Assembly: GCA_949290575.1 (NCBI GenBank)
Contig: CASESJ010000001.1
Location: 310,001 to 374,000 of the forward strand
Direction of reading: 5' to 3'
Source of the DNA: an uncultured Clostridia bacterium
GTDB lineage: Bacteria > Bacillota > Clostridia > Christensenellales > Borkfalkiaceae
Length of the DNA: 64,000 nt
Numbering within the stretch: position 1 is the first letter of the stretch; each line of letters begins with the position of its first letter. Of the stretch, positions 22,873 to 31,411 are shown piece by piece. The position numbers and the translations under genes are program-made. The notes under the pieces are model-generated. The model saw only the letters and a program-made list of their open reading frames with translations. It did not search any database and had not been told where the DNA came from.

Positions 22873-23932
22873 CGGTTTCCTCCAGAATTAATTTTATCGC
22901 CTCAACGAGCGCGCACATCTCTTCGTCTGTGCCGATAGTTATTCTTATGTAATCTTCAATGCGCTTGTCCGAGAAGTGCCTTACAAGCACACCGCGCTTT
23001 TTGAGCTCTTCATACAGCTTGCCGCCGTCTATTTTTGCAGTCTTTGCAAGCACGAAATTTGCAGCCGACGGAACAACCTCAAAATTCATTGAGTTAAGCT
23101 CTGAAATGAGCCTTGCTCGTGTGCATTTAATCTTGCTCACGGCAGTCCTGAAATACTCGTCGTCCTCTATAGCATGTTTTGCCAGAAGCATTGAGAGCGT
23201 GTTGACGTTATACGGATGAAAGGAATATTTTACCTTATTCAGATCGCAGATTAACTCTCTGTCAGCGACGATAAAGCCAATCCTTCCGCCTGCAAGCGAA
23301 CGCGATTTTGAAAACGTGTTGACTGCAACGAGATTTTTATACTTCTTTATGAGGGGAATGACATTGCAGTTTTCGCCGAAATCGACATACGCCTGGTCGA
23401 CTATGACTATGTTTTGCTCGTTAGAGGCAATAATTTCTTCAATTTGTCCTGAACTTAAAGCTCTCCCGGTCTGTGCGTTGGGGTTTGCAATAACCACCGT
23501 CTTTTTCTTTGAAAAGTAGTCGCTTATTTGTATGGAAAAATCCTGTCCTAACGCAATGTGTTCGACGGGACAGTCGTACATATTGGCAAACACGTCATAA
23601 AAGCCATACGTCACGTCGGGATAGCACACACCGCCGGCTCCGTACGCCTGAAAGCAGAAAGCCAGAGCCTCGTCCGAGCCGTTGGTTATCAGCACGTTTT
23701 CGGGAAGCACACCGTAATACGCGGCAATCGCCGCAACTAAGGGCTTGCACTCGGGGTCGGAATAGCGATTAAGCGACTTTACAACCTCTTCGGTTATGGC
23801 ATTTACTGCCCTTGCGGACGTATAATATGGATTTTCGTTTGTATTGAGCTTTACATACTTCTTATCCCTCGGCTGTTCGCCGGGAACGTAAGGCGCAATA
23901 GCATTAAGTTTTGCCGTCGCAAATTTACTCAT
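22859..23932 (-). CDS. hisC: Histidinol-phosphate aminotransferase
   Basis: A 357-residue PLP-dependent aminotransferase. The N-terminal KLNTNENPYYTS and the PLP-lysine motif NTFSKSRSLAGGRIGF are visible, as is ITNGSDEALAF for cofactor phosphate binding. Overlaps hisD by 4 bases and hisB by 14 bases. Confidence 0.97.
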   Translation of the reverse strand: MSKFATAKLNAIAPYVPGEQPRDKKYVKLNTNENPYYTSARAVNAITEEVVKSLNRYSDPECKPLVAAIAAYYGVLPENVLITNGSDEALAFCFQAYGAGGVCYPDVTYGFYDVFANMYDCPVEHIALGQDFSIQISDYFSKKKTVVIANPNAQTGRALSSGQIEEIIASNEQNIVIVDQAYVDFGENCNVIPLIKKYKNLVAVNTFSKSRSLAGGRIGFIVADRELICDLNKVKYSFHPYNVNTLSMLLAKHAIEDDEYFRTAVSKIKCTRARLISELNSMNFEVVPSAANFVLAKTAKIDGGKLYEELKKRGVLVRHFSDKRIEDYIRITIGTDEEMCALVEAIKLILEETDENG

Positions 23933-25203
23933 TTTTCTGTCCTTACAGCTACGCTTTCGGCATGCGCCGTCAGTCCTTCTGACATTGCAAACTCTATTAT
24001 GTCTTTTCCGCTTTTTTCAAGCTTTTCTTTGGTATAATAAACGTACTGCGTGCTCTTTACAAAGTCATTTACGCCGAGTGCAGACGCAAATTTTGCCGTT
24101 CCGCTTGTGGGAAGAGTGTGGTTTGTACCGGCGTAGTAATCGCCCACGGGCTCGGGCGTGTTGTTTCCGAGGAATACAGAGCCTGCATTCTGAATGCTCC
24201 TGAGCAATTCAAAAGGCTCTTTTACAGCGAGTTCGAGATGTTCGGGCGCTAGTTCGTCCGAAAGCTCTGCCGCATCAGCAAGATTATCCGTAACTATAAT
24301 TTTACAGTTATTATCTATGGAAACGCGTGCAATGTCGCGCCTTGCCAGCTTTTCAAGCCGCCTTTCAAGCGCGACGCTGACCTCGTCGGCAAGTTTTGAG
24401 CAGTCGGTTATGAGCACAGCCGTGGCAAGCTGGTCGTGCTCTGCCTGCGAAAGCAGGTCTGCCGCCACATATTCGGGTACTGCGGTCTCGTCCGCAATAA
24501 TAAGAATTTCGGAAGGACCTGCAATCATCTCTATGCCGCAGACGCCGAACACAAGTTTCTTTGCCGTCTGGACGTAAATATTTCCCGGTCCTGTAATCTT
24601 ATTGACCCTTTCTATCGTCTCCGTGCCGTAGGCGAGAGCCGCAACAGACTGCGCGCCGCCGACTTTATAAACTTCCGTAATGCCTGCAATTTTTGCAGCC
24701 ACAAGCACTTCAGGCTTGATTTTGCCGTCCTTTAACGGAGGCGTAACCATTACTATTCTCTTTACGCCAGCAATTTTTGCTGGTATGGCATTCATCAATA
24801 CGGTTGAAGGATATGCCGCCTTACCGCCCGGCACGTACAGTCCTGCACTTTCGAGCGGCGTGACCTTCTGCCCGAGAATACAGCCGTCCTTTTCTATTTC
24901 AAACCCGTCTTTAATCTGAGCTCTGTGGAATTCTTCAATGTTGGCGGCGGAACGACGCAAAATATCTTTATATTCCTCGCTTACAGCTCTTTCCGCCTCT
25001 TCAAACTCTTCTTTTGTGACGACAAGCTCGTCAATTTCCGCACCGTCAAACTTTAAGGTATATTCCTTAAGAGCTGCATCGCCGCGCGTTCTGACTTCTT
25101 TTATTATGTCGTTGACAACCGCCTCGACAGCGGTCGTATCGAGAATGTCGCGTTTTAAAATCTCGTTCTTATTGGTTTTATCGTATTTAACAGGCTTAAC
25201 CAT
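23929..25203 (-). CDS. hisD: Histidinol dehydrogenase
   Basis: A 424-residue zinc enzyme that oxidises histidinol to histidine in two steps. Motifs include LYVPGGKAAYPSTVLMNAIP, GPGNIYVQTAKKLVFG, AGPSEILIIAD and the zinc-binding AEHDQLATAVLIT and ELAPEHLELAV. The start has GAGG about 6 bases upstream and overlaps the end of hisG by 8 bases. Confidence 0.97.
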   Translation of the reverse strand: MVKPVKYDKTNKNEILKRDILDTTAVEAVVNDIIKEVRTRGDAALKEYTLKFDGAEIDELVVTKEEFEEAERAVSEEYKDILRRSAANIEEFHRAQIKDGFEIEKDGCILGQKVTPLESAGLYVPGGKAAYPSTVLMNAIPAKIAGVKRIVMVTPPLKDGKIKPEVLVAAKIAGITEVYKVGGAQSVAALAYGTETIERVNKITGPGNIYVQTAKKLVFGVCGIEMIAGPSEILIIADETAVPEYVAADLLSQAEHDQLATAVLITDCSKLADEVSVALERRLEKLARRDIARVSIDNNCKIIVTDNLADAAELSDELAPEHLELAVKEPFELLRSIQNAGSVFLGNNTPEPVGDYYAGTNHTLPTSGTAKFASALGVNDFVKSTQYVYYTKEKLEKSGKDIIEFAMSEGLTAHAESVAVRTEK

Positions 25204-25822
25204 TTTTTACCTCGTTATCAAGCTTGCCCGAGAGAGCAAGAATTTCGCCGTTTTTGAATTTATATGAAGCTTTATTCGCAACCAGTCTTGCGCTTATGGG
25301 AAAAATCTCTTCAAAAACCTTGAGATTGTTCTCTTTTAAAGTTGTTCCCGTCTCGACGATATCGACTATGACGTCAGACATTCCGAGTATCGGCGCAAGC
25401 TCTATAGAGCCGTTGAGCTTGATAATCTCTATGTCTCTGCCGAGATTTGCATAGTAATTTTTTGCTACGTTCACAAATTTGGTAGCAACGCGCAGCGGTC
25501 TGGACATGTCGTCGTACCAATCGTTCTTTGCCGCTACGCACATTCTGCACTTGCCCATATTCAAATTGAGCAGTTCATATACGTCAGGTTCAGCATCTTC
25601 AAGGATATCCTTGCCTACAACGCCTATATCTGCCGCACCAAGCTCGACATAAACCGAAACATCGGAAGGTTTCACCCAGAAATAACTGACGCCGCCCCTT
25701 TCGTCGCGGAAGATGAGCTTACGGCTGTTTTCGTCATATTCGGAACACTCATAGCCGACTTTTTTTAAAAGGGAGTAAACTTTTTCGCCTAATCTTCCCT
25801 TAGGCAATGCAATATTGAGCAT
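25196..25822 (-). CDS. hisG: ATP phosphoribosyltransferase, short catalytic subunit
   Basis: A 208-residue short-form HisG, first and committed step of histidine synthesis. It lacks the C-terminal regulatory domain of long HisG, as expected when HisZ is present. Motifs are LNIALPKGRLGEKVYSLLKK, ADIGVVGKDILED and VDIVETGTTLKENNL. It shares one base with the hisZ stop. Confidence 0.97.
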   Translation of the reverse strand: MLNIALPKGRLGEKVYSLLKKVGYECSEYDENSRKLIFRDERGGVSYFWVKPSDVSVYVELGAADIGVVGKDILEDAEPDVYELLNLNMGKCRMCVAAKNDWYDDMSRPLRVATKFVNVAKNYYANLGRDIEIIKLNGSIELAPILGMSDVIVDIVETGTTLKENNLKVFEEIFPISARLVANKASYKFKNGEILALSGKLDNEVKNG

Positions 25823-26907
25823 TATTTCACCTCCCTCAAATCTGTTATGCCGCCGTAGCGCAGGTCAACAACTATATCTTTGGAAATGCGCACCGTCCTG
25901 CCCTCTTTGGTCAGCTCTTCTGCCAACTTCAAAGCTCTGACATATGAACTGTCGTCATAGATTATAAGGCTGTCCACAAATGGAGACTGAGGTCTGAAAT
26001 ACCTCTCAAGTTCGCCGAGATAGAGCGCGAACCCTATCGCGCCGCCGCTCTTGTTGAGCCTTTTCAGAAGCTTATCGTATCTGCCGCCCGAAAGCACCAT
26101 CTTGGGCACGCCGCCGACATAGCCGTTGAAAATTATGCCGTTGTAGTAATCGGCATTGTTGGCAATGGAAAAGTTTATCGATATTCTGTCGGCATAGCCG
26201 AGCTGTTCCAGAACTGAAACGAGCTCCTTAAGTTGCTGCGCCGCAACTTTCATCTCGCGGTTTACGGCATTTTTCTCTGCTGCAACGACCGCCTGACGCG
26301 CATTTCCTCCGATTGCAACCATCTGTCTGAATGCCTGACGATATTTCTCTTCGACGCCGAATTTCTGAGCAAACACATCGAAATCGTGCAGATTTTTGCT
26401 CTTTAAATAGGTATATACAAGCTGTTTCTGTTCCGCATCTGTACAGAAAGAGGAAATAAGCCCCTCAGTATAGCCCATATGCGACAAGTCGAGCACGAAT
26501 TCGTCGCTTATCGTCTGCAATGTCCTGACAGAGAGCAGCACCACTTCCGCCTCGCAGGCAATATCGATATCTCCGTAGACCTCGACGCCCGTCTGACTTA
26601 CCTCGCGGAATTCACTTTTTTCATCCGTTCTTCTGTATACTTTTTCGTTATAAAAGAGCTTTTTAGTGCCCTCCTCGCCGCGGGAATGACTGATGACGGA
26701 CAACGTTACGTCGGGTCGCAGAGCAAGAAGCCTTCCGCTCGCACCGCTGAAAGTGATGACATTTTTGCTTATCAGAAAGTCGATATTGCTCAGATACAGC
26801 GAATAATCTTCGAAACAGGCGGGTTTGAACCTCTTGTACCCCCTGCCGCCGTAAAGCGCGGTAAGTTCCGAAACTATGCTGTCTTCCTGTCTTAAATCAA
26901 TGCTCAT
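25822..26907 (-). CDS. hisZ: ATP phosphoribosyltransferase regulatory subunit
   Basis: About 361 residues, a histidyl-tRNA synthetase-like protein without aminoacylation activity that forms a hetero-octamer with short HisG and confers histidine feedback. Class II synthetase-type motifs are RLLALRPDVTLSV, the KLFYNEKVYRR strand and the C-terminal SGGRYDKLLKRLN. I take the ATG at 26907 as start; a GTG 9 bases upstream is in frame. It overlaps the yerC stop by about 11 bases. Confidence 0.93.
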   Translation of the reverse strand: MSIDLRQEDSIVSELTALYGGRGYKRFKPACFEDYSLYLSNIDFLISKNVITFSGASGRLLALRPDVTLSVISHSRGEEGTKKLFYNEKVYRRTDEKSEFREVSQTGVEVYGDIDIACEAEVVLLSVRTLQTISDEFVLDLSHMGYTEGLISSFCTDAEQKQLVYTYLKSKNLHDFDVFAQKFGVEEKYRQAFRQMVAIGGNARQAVVAAEKNAVNREMKVAAQQLKELVSVLEQLGYADRISINFSIANNADYYNGIIFNGYVGGVPKMVLSGGRYDKLLKRLNKSGGAIGFALYLGELERYFRPQSPFVDSLIIYDDSSYVRALKLAEELTKEGRTVRISKDIVVDLRYGGITDLREVK

Positions 26908-27178
26908 TCCCGTCACCGCCTATAAATTTTTTATACGCGCCTGAACCGTGAGTTATTGCCCTCGATATGCGCGACAGCGTCGTAGACGATATATCTGTTT
27001 CGGCAATTATCTCGCTGTAAGTTTTGCCCTCGAGGAACAATTTAGCCGCATAGGCGCGCTGCGCCATCTGCTCCACCTCTTTATAGGTGCACAAATCGTC
27101 CAGAAGTGCCCTGCAATCTTCTTCGCTTTCAAGTTTTAAAAATAAACTGTATAAAAGTTTTAGGTTGTTTTCTTTCAT
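26897..27178 (-). CDS. yerC: TrpR-like regulator YerC/HisR
   Basis: A 93-residue protein of the YerC/YecD TrpR-related family, with the TrpR-type segment CTYKEVEQMAQRAYAAKLFL and the recognition helices TYSEIIAETDISSTTLSRIS. The start at 27178 has GGGTGG close upstream; a longer frame would run across the promoter. It is the first gene of the histidine operon, so it probably represses the operon and itself. Members of this family have been proposed as histidine regulators (HisR) in Firmicutes by comparative genomics. The operator candidate at 27201-27215 supports this. Confidence 0.88.
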   Translation of the reverse strand: MKENNLKLLYSLFLKLESEEDCRALLDDLCTYKEVEQMAQRAYAAKLFLEGKTYSEIIAETDISSTTLSRISRAITHGSGAYKKFIGGDGNEH

Positions 27179-27200
27179 CTGACCACCCTTATGGCTAATC

Positions 27201-27237
27201 GTATACACATTATACTTTATTACACTAAAGAAGTAAA
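27201..27237 (-). promoter_or_regulatory. Promoter and candidate operator of the histidine operon
   Basis: TTTACT (27232-27237), 17-base spacer, TATAAT (27209-27214). A perfect inverted repeat GTATA-N5-TATAC at 27201-27215 covers the -10 box, placed where a bound repressor would block RNA polymerase. A second pair, CTTTA-N6-TAAAG, lies in the spacer. No T-box or other leader is seen. Confidence 0.65.
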
Positions 27238-27248
27238 GCATTTTGAAT

Positions 27249-27277
27249 AAAAAAATTGCGGAAATTTAATTCCGCAA
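27249..27277 (-). terminator. Terminator of the dnaB-rpiB-hisJ operon
   Basis: Stem TTGCGGAA/TTCCGCAA (27256-27263 with 27270-27277) followed on the minus strand by seven T. Confidence 0.88.
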
Positions 27278-27287
27278 CAAAATATAT

Positions 27288-28070
27288 TCAGAGATTATAA
27301 AACATACACTTCTTATTTACAAAATAACAGATTTTATTAAAGCCCGCGCTTAAGAGAAAATCCCTTGCATTATGCCAGTCACGCAGCAAGTCACAAGCCC
27401 TATGCGCGTCGCTGCCGAATGAGACGAGCCGACCGCCGAGCCGACGGTATCTCATAAAGATATCTCTGTCGGGCAGAAAGTCGCCCTGCGTGCCTGCAGA
27501 CGAGGTGTTGAGTTCAAGACACTTTCCTCGAGCGATTATTTCCCTGAGAATTTTATCGTAAAGTTCGGAAAAATCTTCATACCTCAATTTTTTATCCTGC
27601 GAGAGAACATATCTCGAGGCATAGCCTATATGACCCACTATCTGAAAATCATAGTCGGCGCACACGCTATCATACACGTCTGAAAGGTATCTTGTATAAA
27701 AATTCTTTACGCCCTGACCGTCAAGCCGTACGGGACGGGATGCACAAGCACCGTCAGGCAACATATGCACGCTGTTGATAACGTAATCGAACGGATGAGT
27801 GCGGACAAAATTCTTATAAAATTCCTGGGCTTCAGCTCTGTAACCCACCTCTACGCCGTGCAGAACTTTTACATTTTCTGAGCCCGAAACAAGAAAATAT
27901 TTGTCGAGGTCAGGCAACCCGAGGCATTGTCCGTTGAGATAAAAGTCGTAATCGTAATGCTCCGCAAAGCCTATTATCTCCGCTCCGACAGACAACGCGC
28001 GCTCAATATATGCAGACGGGTCTTCGGAGCTGTCGTGCGAAAATGAGGTGTGAAGGTGAAGGTCAATCAT
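27288..28070 (-). CDS. hisJ: Histidinol-phosphatase, PHP family (HisJ/HisK)
   Basis: A 260-residue PHP-fold metal-dependent phosphatase. Metal ligands are visible in DLHLHTSFSHDSSED, IGFAEHYDYDF, LHGVEVGY, INSVHML and VSFGSDAHRA. It supplies the one histidine step absent from the operon itself. It is transcribed as the last gene of the upstream rpiB unit, 6 bases behind rpiB, and a terminator and the his promoter separate it from yerC. The specific substrate is inferred from family and context. Confidence 0.9.
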   Translation of the reverse strand: MIDLHLHTSFSHDSSEDPSAYIERALSVGAEIIGFAEHYDYDFYLNGQCLGLPDLDKYFLVSGSENVKVLHGVEVGYRAEAQEFYKNFVRTHPFDYVINSVHMLPDGACASRPVRLDGQGVKNFYTRYLSDVYDSVCADYDFQIVGHIGYASRYVLSQDKKLRYEDFSELYDKILREIIARGKCLELNTSSAGTQGDFLPDRDIFMRYRRLGGRLVSFGSDAHRACDLLRDWHNARDFLLSAGFNKICYFVNKKCMFYNL

Positions 28071-28076
28071 TTAAAA

Positions 28077-28526
28077 TTATTTGCAGTATTTCTTCTCGAT
28101 TGCAGTGATTTTGTCCACTCTGCGCTCGTGTCTGCCGCCCTCGAAGTCGGTAGTTAAAAACTTTTCGACAATCTTGAGCGCGTAGCCGACGCCCACAACC
28201 TTTTCGCCGAGGGCGAGGACGTTTGAATTGTTATGAAGTCTTGTGAATTCAGCGCAATAGGTATCGTGGCAATGCGCGCAGCGAACGCCAGGAACCTTGT
28301 TTGCGACTATGGAGACGCCTATGCCCGTCGAACATACGACTATGCCGCGCTCGCACTTGCCCTGAGCAACTGCCTCAGCAGCGGGAAGAGCATAATCGGG
28401 ATAGTCGCAGCTGTCAAAGCTGTTCGTACCGAAATCTTCGTATTCGTAACCGTTCTGTTCGAGGTATTTTATAATTTCTCGCTTAAGATTAAGTCCGCCG
28501 TGGTCGCAGGCGAGTGCTATTTTCAT
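28077..28526 (-). CDS. rpiB: Ribose-5-phosphate isomerase B
   Basis: A 149-residue RpiB/LacAB-family sugar-phosphate isomerase of the non-oxidative pentose phosphate pathway. Motifs are IALACDHGGLNLKREIIKYL, the active-site Cys in GIVVCSTGIGVSIVANK and RCAHCHDTYCAEFTRLHNNS. The start at 28526 has AAGGAG 7 bases upstream. It may also supply ribose-5-phosphate for PRPP, used by the nearby HisG. Confidence 0.96.
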   Translation of the reverse strand: MKIALACDHGGLNLKREIIKYLEQNGYEYEDFGTNSFDSCDYPDYALPAAEAVAQGKCERGIVVCSTGIGVSIVANKVPGVRCAHCHDTYCAEFTRLHNNSNVLALGEKVVGVGYALKIVEKFLTTDFEGGRHERRVDKITAIEKKYCK

Positions 28527-28527
28527 A

Positions 28528-28980
28528 TCAGTTCTCCTTGTTCTCAAGTATGTATTTTTCAATTATTTTGTCGCAGGCGCATTCTATAGCCCTGCATGTG
28601 CGTATATAGACGTCCACGCCCGCACCGTACGGGTCGGGCACTTCGAAACCGCAAAGCTCTCTGACGCTCACGACGTTGCCGCAGGCTTCGAGCATCTGTT
28701 TATGCGAAGTCGTCATAGTGACTACAACCTCGCTGCTTTCAATGAGCCTTTGCGTGAGTTGTCTGGGCGCAAAATTGCGCCTTACGGAATATCCGCATTC
28801 CTCAAGAGCCTTCACAGCGTTCGGCGCAATGCTGTCGCCGAGCTGAGCGTGTACTCCGCAGGAAATGGCGTCCCACCACTTGATTTTATTACGTTTTATC
28901 TTCGCGCGCAATATCATTTCAGCCATGGGACTGCGGCAGGTATTGCCCGTGCACACGAAAAGTATCTTTTTTCTTTTCAT
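28528..28980 (-). CDS. Low-molecular-weight protein tyrosine phosphatase family
   Basis: About 150 residues with the P-loop FVCTGNTCRSPMAE (CX5R) and the general-acid motif VPDPYG. Members include arginine phosphatases (YwlE) and tyrosine phosphatases. In Bacillus, YwlE lies next to the Sua5 homologue YwlC, just as here, which makes an arginine phosphatase plausible. I start it at the ATG at 28980; a GTG 9 bases earlier is in frame. Confidence 0.92.
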   Translation of the reverse strand: MKRKKILFVCTGNTCRSPMAEMILRAKIKRNKIKWWDAISCGVHAQLGDSIAPNAVKALEECGYSVRRNFAPRQLTQRLIESSEVVVTMTTSHKQMLEACGNVVSVRELCGFEVPDPYGAGVDVYIRTCRAIECACDKIIEKYILENKEN

Positions 28981-28981
28981 T

Positions 28982-29971
28982 TCAGCCACACGCTTTAGAA
29001 AGTCTGTTCATTACGCCCACCATCACTCCGTCCTGTTTCAAAGGCGCAACGGCAATTATTATCTCTGCCACCTGTTCGCCTTCCCTCAGTTTGTCGTAAA
29101 GATTGCGGGCTATCTCGTTTTCATCCTTCCCGAGTTTCAATACGTCTTTAACTTTAAGCTCCTCCGCTACGCCGTCGTCGCACATTACATAGGCGCGCAG
29201 ACCGCGCTCTGTGCACTCTGTGTACTCCTTAAGCGCGTCAAAACGCTCTGCATAGGTATACAACCTTGTCATGCAGCGGGGTGAATAATGCTTATATTTC
29301 ATTCCGGGCGAACGTACTTTTTCGCCCTCAACCATATGGTATTCGTCGCATTCGCCTGCAACCTGCGCTATCATGTCGCGCGTGACAAGACCGCTCCTGA
29401 GAACGCAAGGAGTATCGCCCGTACAGTCGAGAACCGTGCTCTCAATTCCGCCCGAGCATTTTCCGCCTTCGAGAATACAGCTTATTCTGCCGTTGAGGTC
29501 GTCAAAGACGTGCTGAGCAGTGACGGGGCTGACATGTTTTGAGACATTTGCACTGGGTGCGGCAATGGGCAGATTGACGTATTTTAAAAACTTCTGCGCC
29601 CCCTCGTGCGACGGTATGCGCACGGCGAGCGTATCCAGCCCGCATGAAACAAATGGGCTGACCTTTTTTACGCTCTTATAGACCATTGTAAGCGGTCCCG
29701 GCAAAAACGCCTTTGAAAGTTGCTTTGCATATTCGGGAATATAGTCGACGAGCAGAGACAAATCGTAATCTTTATGCACGTGAACAATTAAAGGATTGTC
29801 CGAAGGTCTGCCCTTTATCGCATAAATACCCTTCACCGCCTCGTCATCAAGCGCGTTTGCGCCCAGACCATAGACGGTTTCTGTGGGAAATGCCACCGCG
29901 CCGCCATCTTCTATTATGCTCTTTGCAAGCGCGAGCGAATGCTCGTCTATGTTATATATGCGTGTTTCCAT
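28982..29971 (-). CDS. tsaC: L-threonylcarbamoyladenylate synthase
   Basis: A 329-residue Sua5-type enzyme that makes threonylcarbamoyl-AMP for t6A37 of ANN-decoding tRNAs. The N-terminal YrdC domain has GGAVAFPTETVYGLGANAL, KGRPSDNPLIVH and APSANVSKHVSPV. The C-terminal Sua5 domain (about 215-329) begins at SPGMKYKHYSP. It is followed by the phosphatase gene with a 1-base gap and preceded by dnaB. Confidence 0.96.
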   Translation of the reverse strand: METRIYNIDEHSLALAKSIIEDGGAVAFPTETVYGLGANALDDEAVKGIYAIKGRPSDNPLIVHVHKDYDLSLLVDYIPEYAKQLSKAFLPGPLTMVYKSVKKVSPFVSCGLDTLAVRIPSHEGAQKFLKYVNLPIAAPSANVSKHVSPVTAQHVFDDLNGRISCILEGGKCSGGIESTVLDCTGDTPCVLRSGLVTRDMIAQVAGECDEYHMVEGEKVRSPGMKYKHYSPRCMTRLYTYAERFDALKEYTECTERGLRAYVMCDDGVAEELKVKDVLKLGKDENEIARNLYDKLREGEQVAEIIIAVAPLKQDGVMVGVMNRLSKACG

Positions 29972-29973
29972 AA

Positions 29974-31407
29974 TTAAAACGGAGCTTCGAAATCATCGGG
30001 AATATCGCCCGCTCCACCGTCCGACTGGTCGGGATTGTCATACACGGGCTCGGCTATATCGTCGTCCGGTTCGGGATTGACGAACTTTGTCAGCTCGCCC
30101 TTGAAACGAAGTTTAATTCTGTCAAGTCCGCCGTTTCTGTGCTTGGCTATAATGAGGTCAGCCATGCCCTTGACTATATTGTTCTTCTTTATCTCTTCGT
30201 CGGTCGCGGTTACGTCGGGACGATTAATAAACATTACTATATCGGCGTCCTGCTCTATCGCACCCGATTCGCGCAGGTCGGAAAGCTGAGGTTCTTTTGT
30301 CTGCATACGTCTGAGCTGTGAAAGAGCTATAACGGGAACATTGAGTTCCTTTGCCATTATCTTGAGTTCGCGGGTGATCTCGGCAACTTCCTGAGTACGG
30401 TTTATGTCAGAATTTTTACTGCCGCTCGACATAAGCTGTATGTAGTCTATCATGACAAGGTCAAGCTGACCGTTGTTTCTTGCCTTAATTCTGCGGCATT
30501 TGGAGAGTATTTCGGCGGGTGTGACGCGCGACGAATCATCTATATTTATCCTGCATTTTCTCATTTTTTCGCTCGCCTTGGCAATTTTTTTCCAATCGTT
30601 GGGCGTGAGCGAACCCGACAGAGCCGCAGACATCGATACTCCCGCATAGCTGCAAAGAAGCCTTTGAATAATCTGAATTTCAGGCATTTCGAGCGAGAAT
30701 ACAGCGCAGACTTTGTCGTTATTTAGAGCCGCGTTTTCGATTATATTCATAGCAATCGAAGTTTTACCCATACCGGGGCGGGCTGCTATGACTATAAGGT
30801 CGGTCTTCTGCAGACCGTTTGTGAGCTTATCCAGACGGGTAAAGCCGGTCATGACGCCGCGGAAGGCGTCCTTGTCGTCGGCTAAAAGCTGGAATTTATT
30901 TATGACCTGGTCTATGCCGTCGCTCTCTCGTATATCCTTGACGGACGACGAATCGTTTACCCTCGAAATCGAATATACCTGACTTTCTGCGAACTGAACG
31001 CTCTTTACGCTGTCGTCACTCGTCTGCGCGAACTTGATTATTTCCTTTGCCGAACGGATGAGCCTGCGGTTGACGGCGTCTCTGCGGACTATGTCAAAAT
31101 AGTGCTCGTAATTTGCCGATGACGGAGTATTTTGAGTAAGCTCTGTAAGATACGCAACTCCGCCCGCCTTTTCGAGGTTTCCCTCCGTTTCCAGCTTATC
31201 TATGAGCGTGACGAGGTCGACGGGGCGACGGCTGTTGTAATTCATTTTCATCGCAGAAAGAATATATCTGTGAGATTCCTGATAAAAGTCGTCCTCCGTC
31301 AGCTTTTCGAGCACGTCGGGCAATATTTCGTTGTCTATGAGCATACAACCCAAAAGTGCCTGCTCGGCGTCGAGGTTGTTGGGCATCATGTTATTTTTAT
31401 CTGCCAT
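29974..31407 (-). CDS. dnaB: Replicative DNA helicase DnaB/DnaC type
   Basis: A 477-residue hexameric helicase. The N-terminal DnaB domain starts PNNLDAEQALLGCMLIDNEI. The RecA-like motor has Walker A IAARPGMGKTSIAMN, Walker B LVMIDYIQLM, and QLSDLRESGAIEQDADIVMF. The tail is short and acidic (PDDDIAEPVYDNPDQSDGG). A helicase-loader ATPase is not found in this window; see the DnaD-type protein at 37540. Confidence 0.97.
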   Translation of the reverse strand: MADKNNMMPNNLDAEQALLGCMLIDNEILPDVLEKLTEDDFYQESHRYILSAMKMNYNSRRPVDLVTLIDKLETEGNLEKAGGVAYLTELTQNTPSSANYEHYFDIVRRDAVNRRLIRSAKEIIKFAQTSDDSVKSVQFAESQVYSISRVNDSSSVKDIRESDGIDQVINKFQLLADDKDAFRGVMTGFTRLDKLTNGLQKTDLIVIAARPGMGKTSIAMNIIENAALNNDKVCAVFSLEMPEIQIIQRLLCSYAGVSMSAALSGSLTPNDWKKIAKASEKMRKCRINIDDSSRVTPAEILSKCRRIKARNNGQLDLVMIDYIQLMSSGSKNSDINRTQEVAEITRELKIMAKELNVPVIALSQLRRMQTKEPQLSDLRESGAIEQDADIVMFINRPDVTATDEEIKKNNIVKGMADLIIAKHRNGGLDRIKLRFKGELTKFVNPEPDDDIAEPVYDNPDQSDGGAGDIPDDFEAPF

Positions 31408-31411
31408 AATT

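Noticed and set aside
26908..27241. Longer reading frame giving YerC 21 extra N-terminal residues and hisZ three
   Set aside because: The yerC extension would cover the consensus promoter and operator; the ATG at 27178 has its own ribosome site and matches the family start. The hisZ GTG is less likely than the ATG three codons later.
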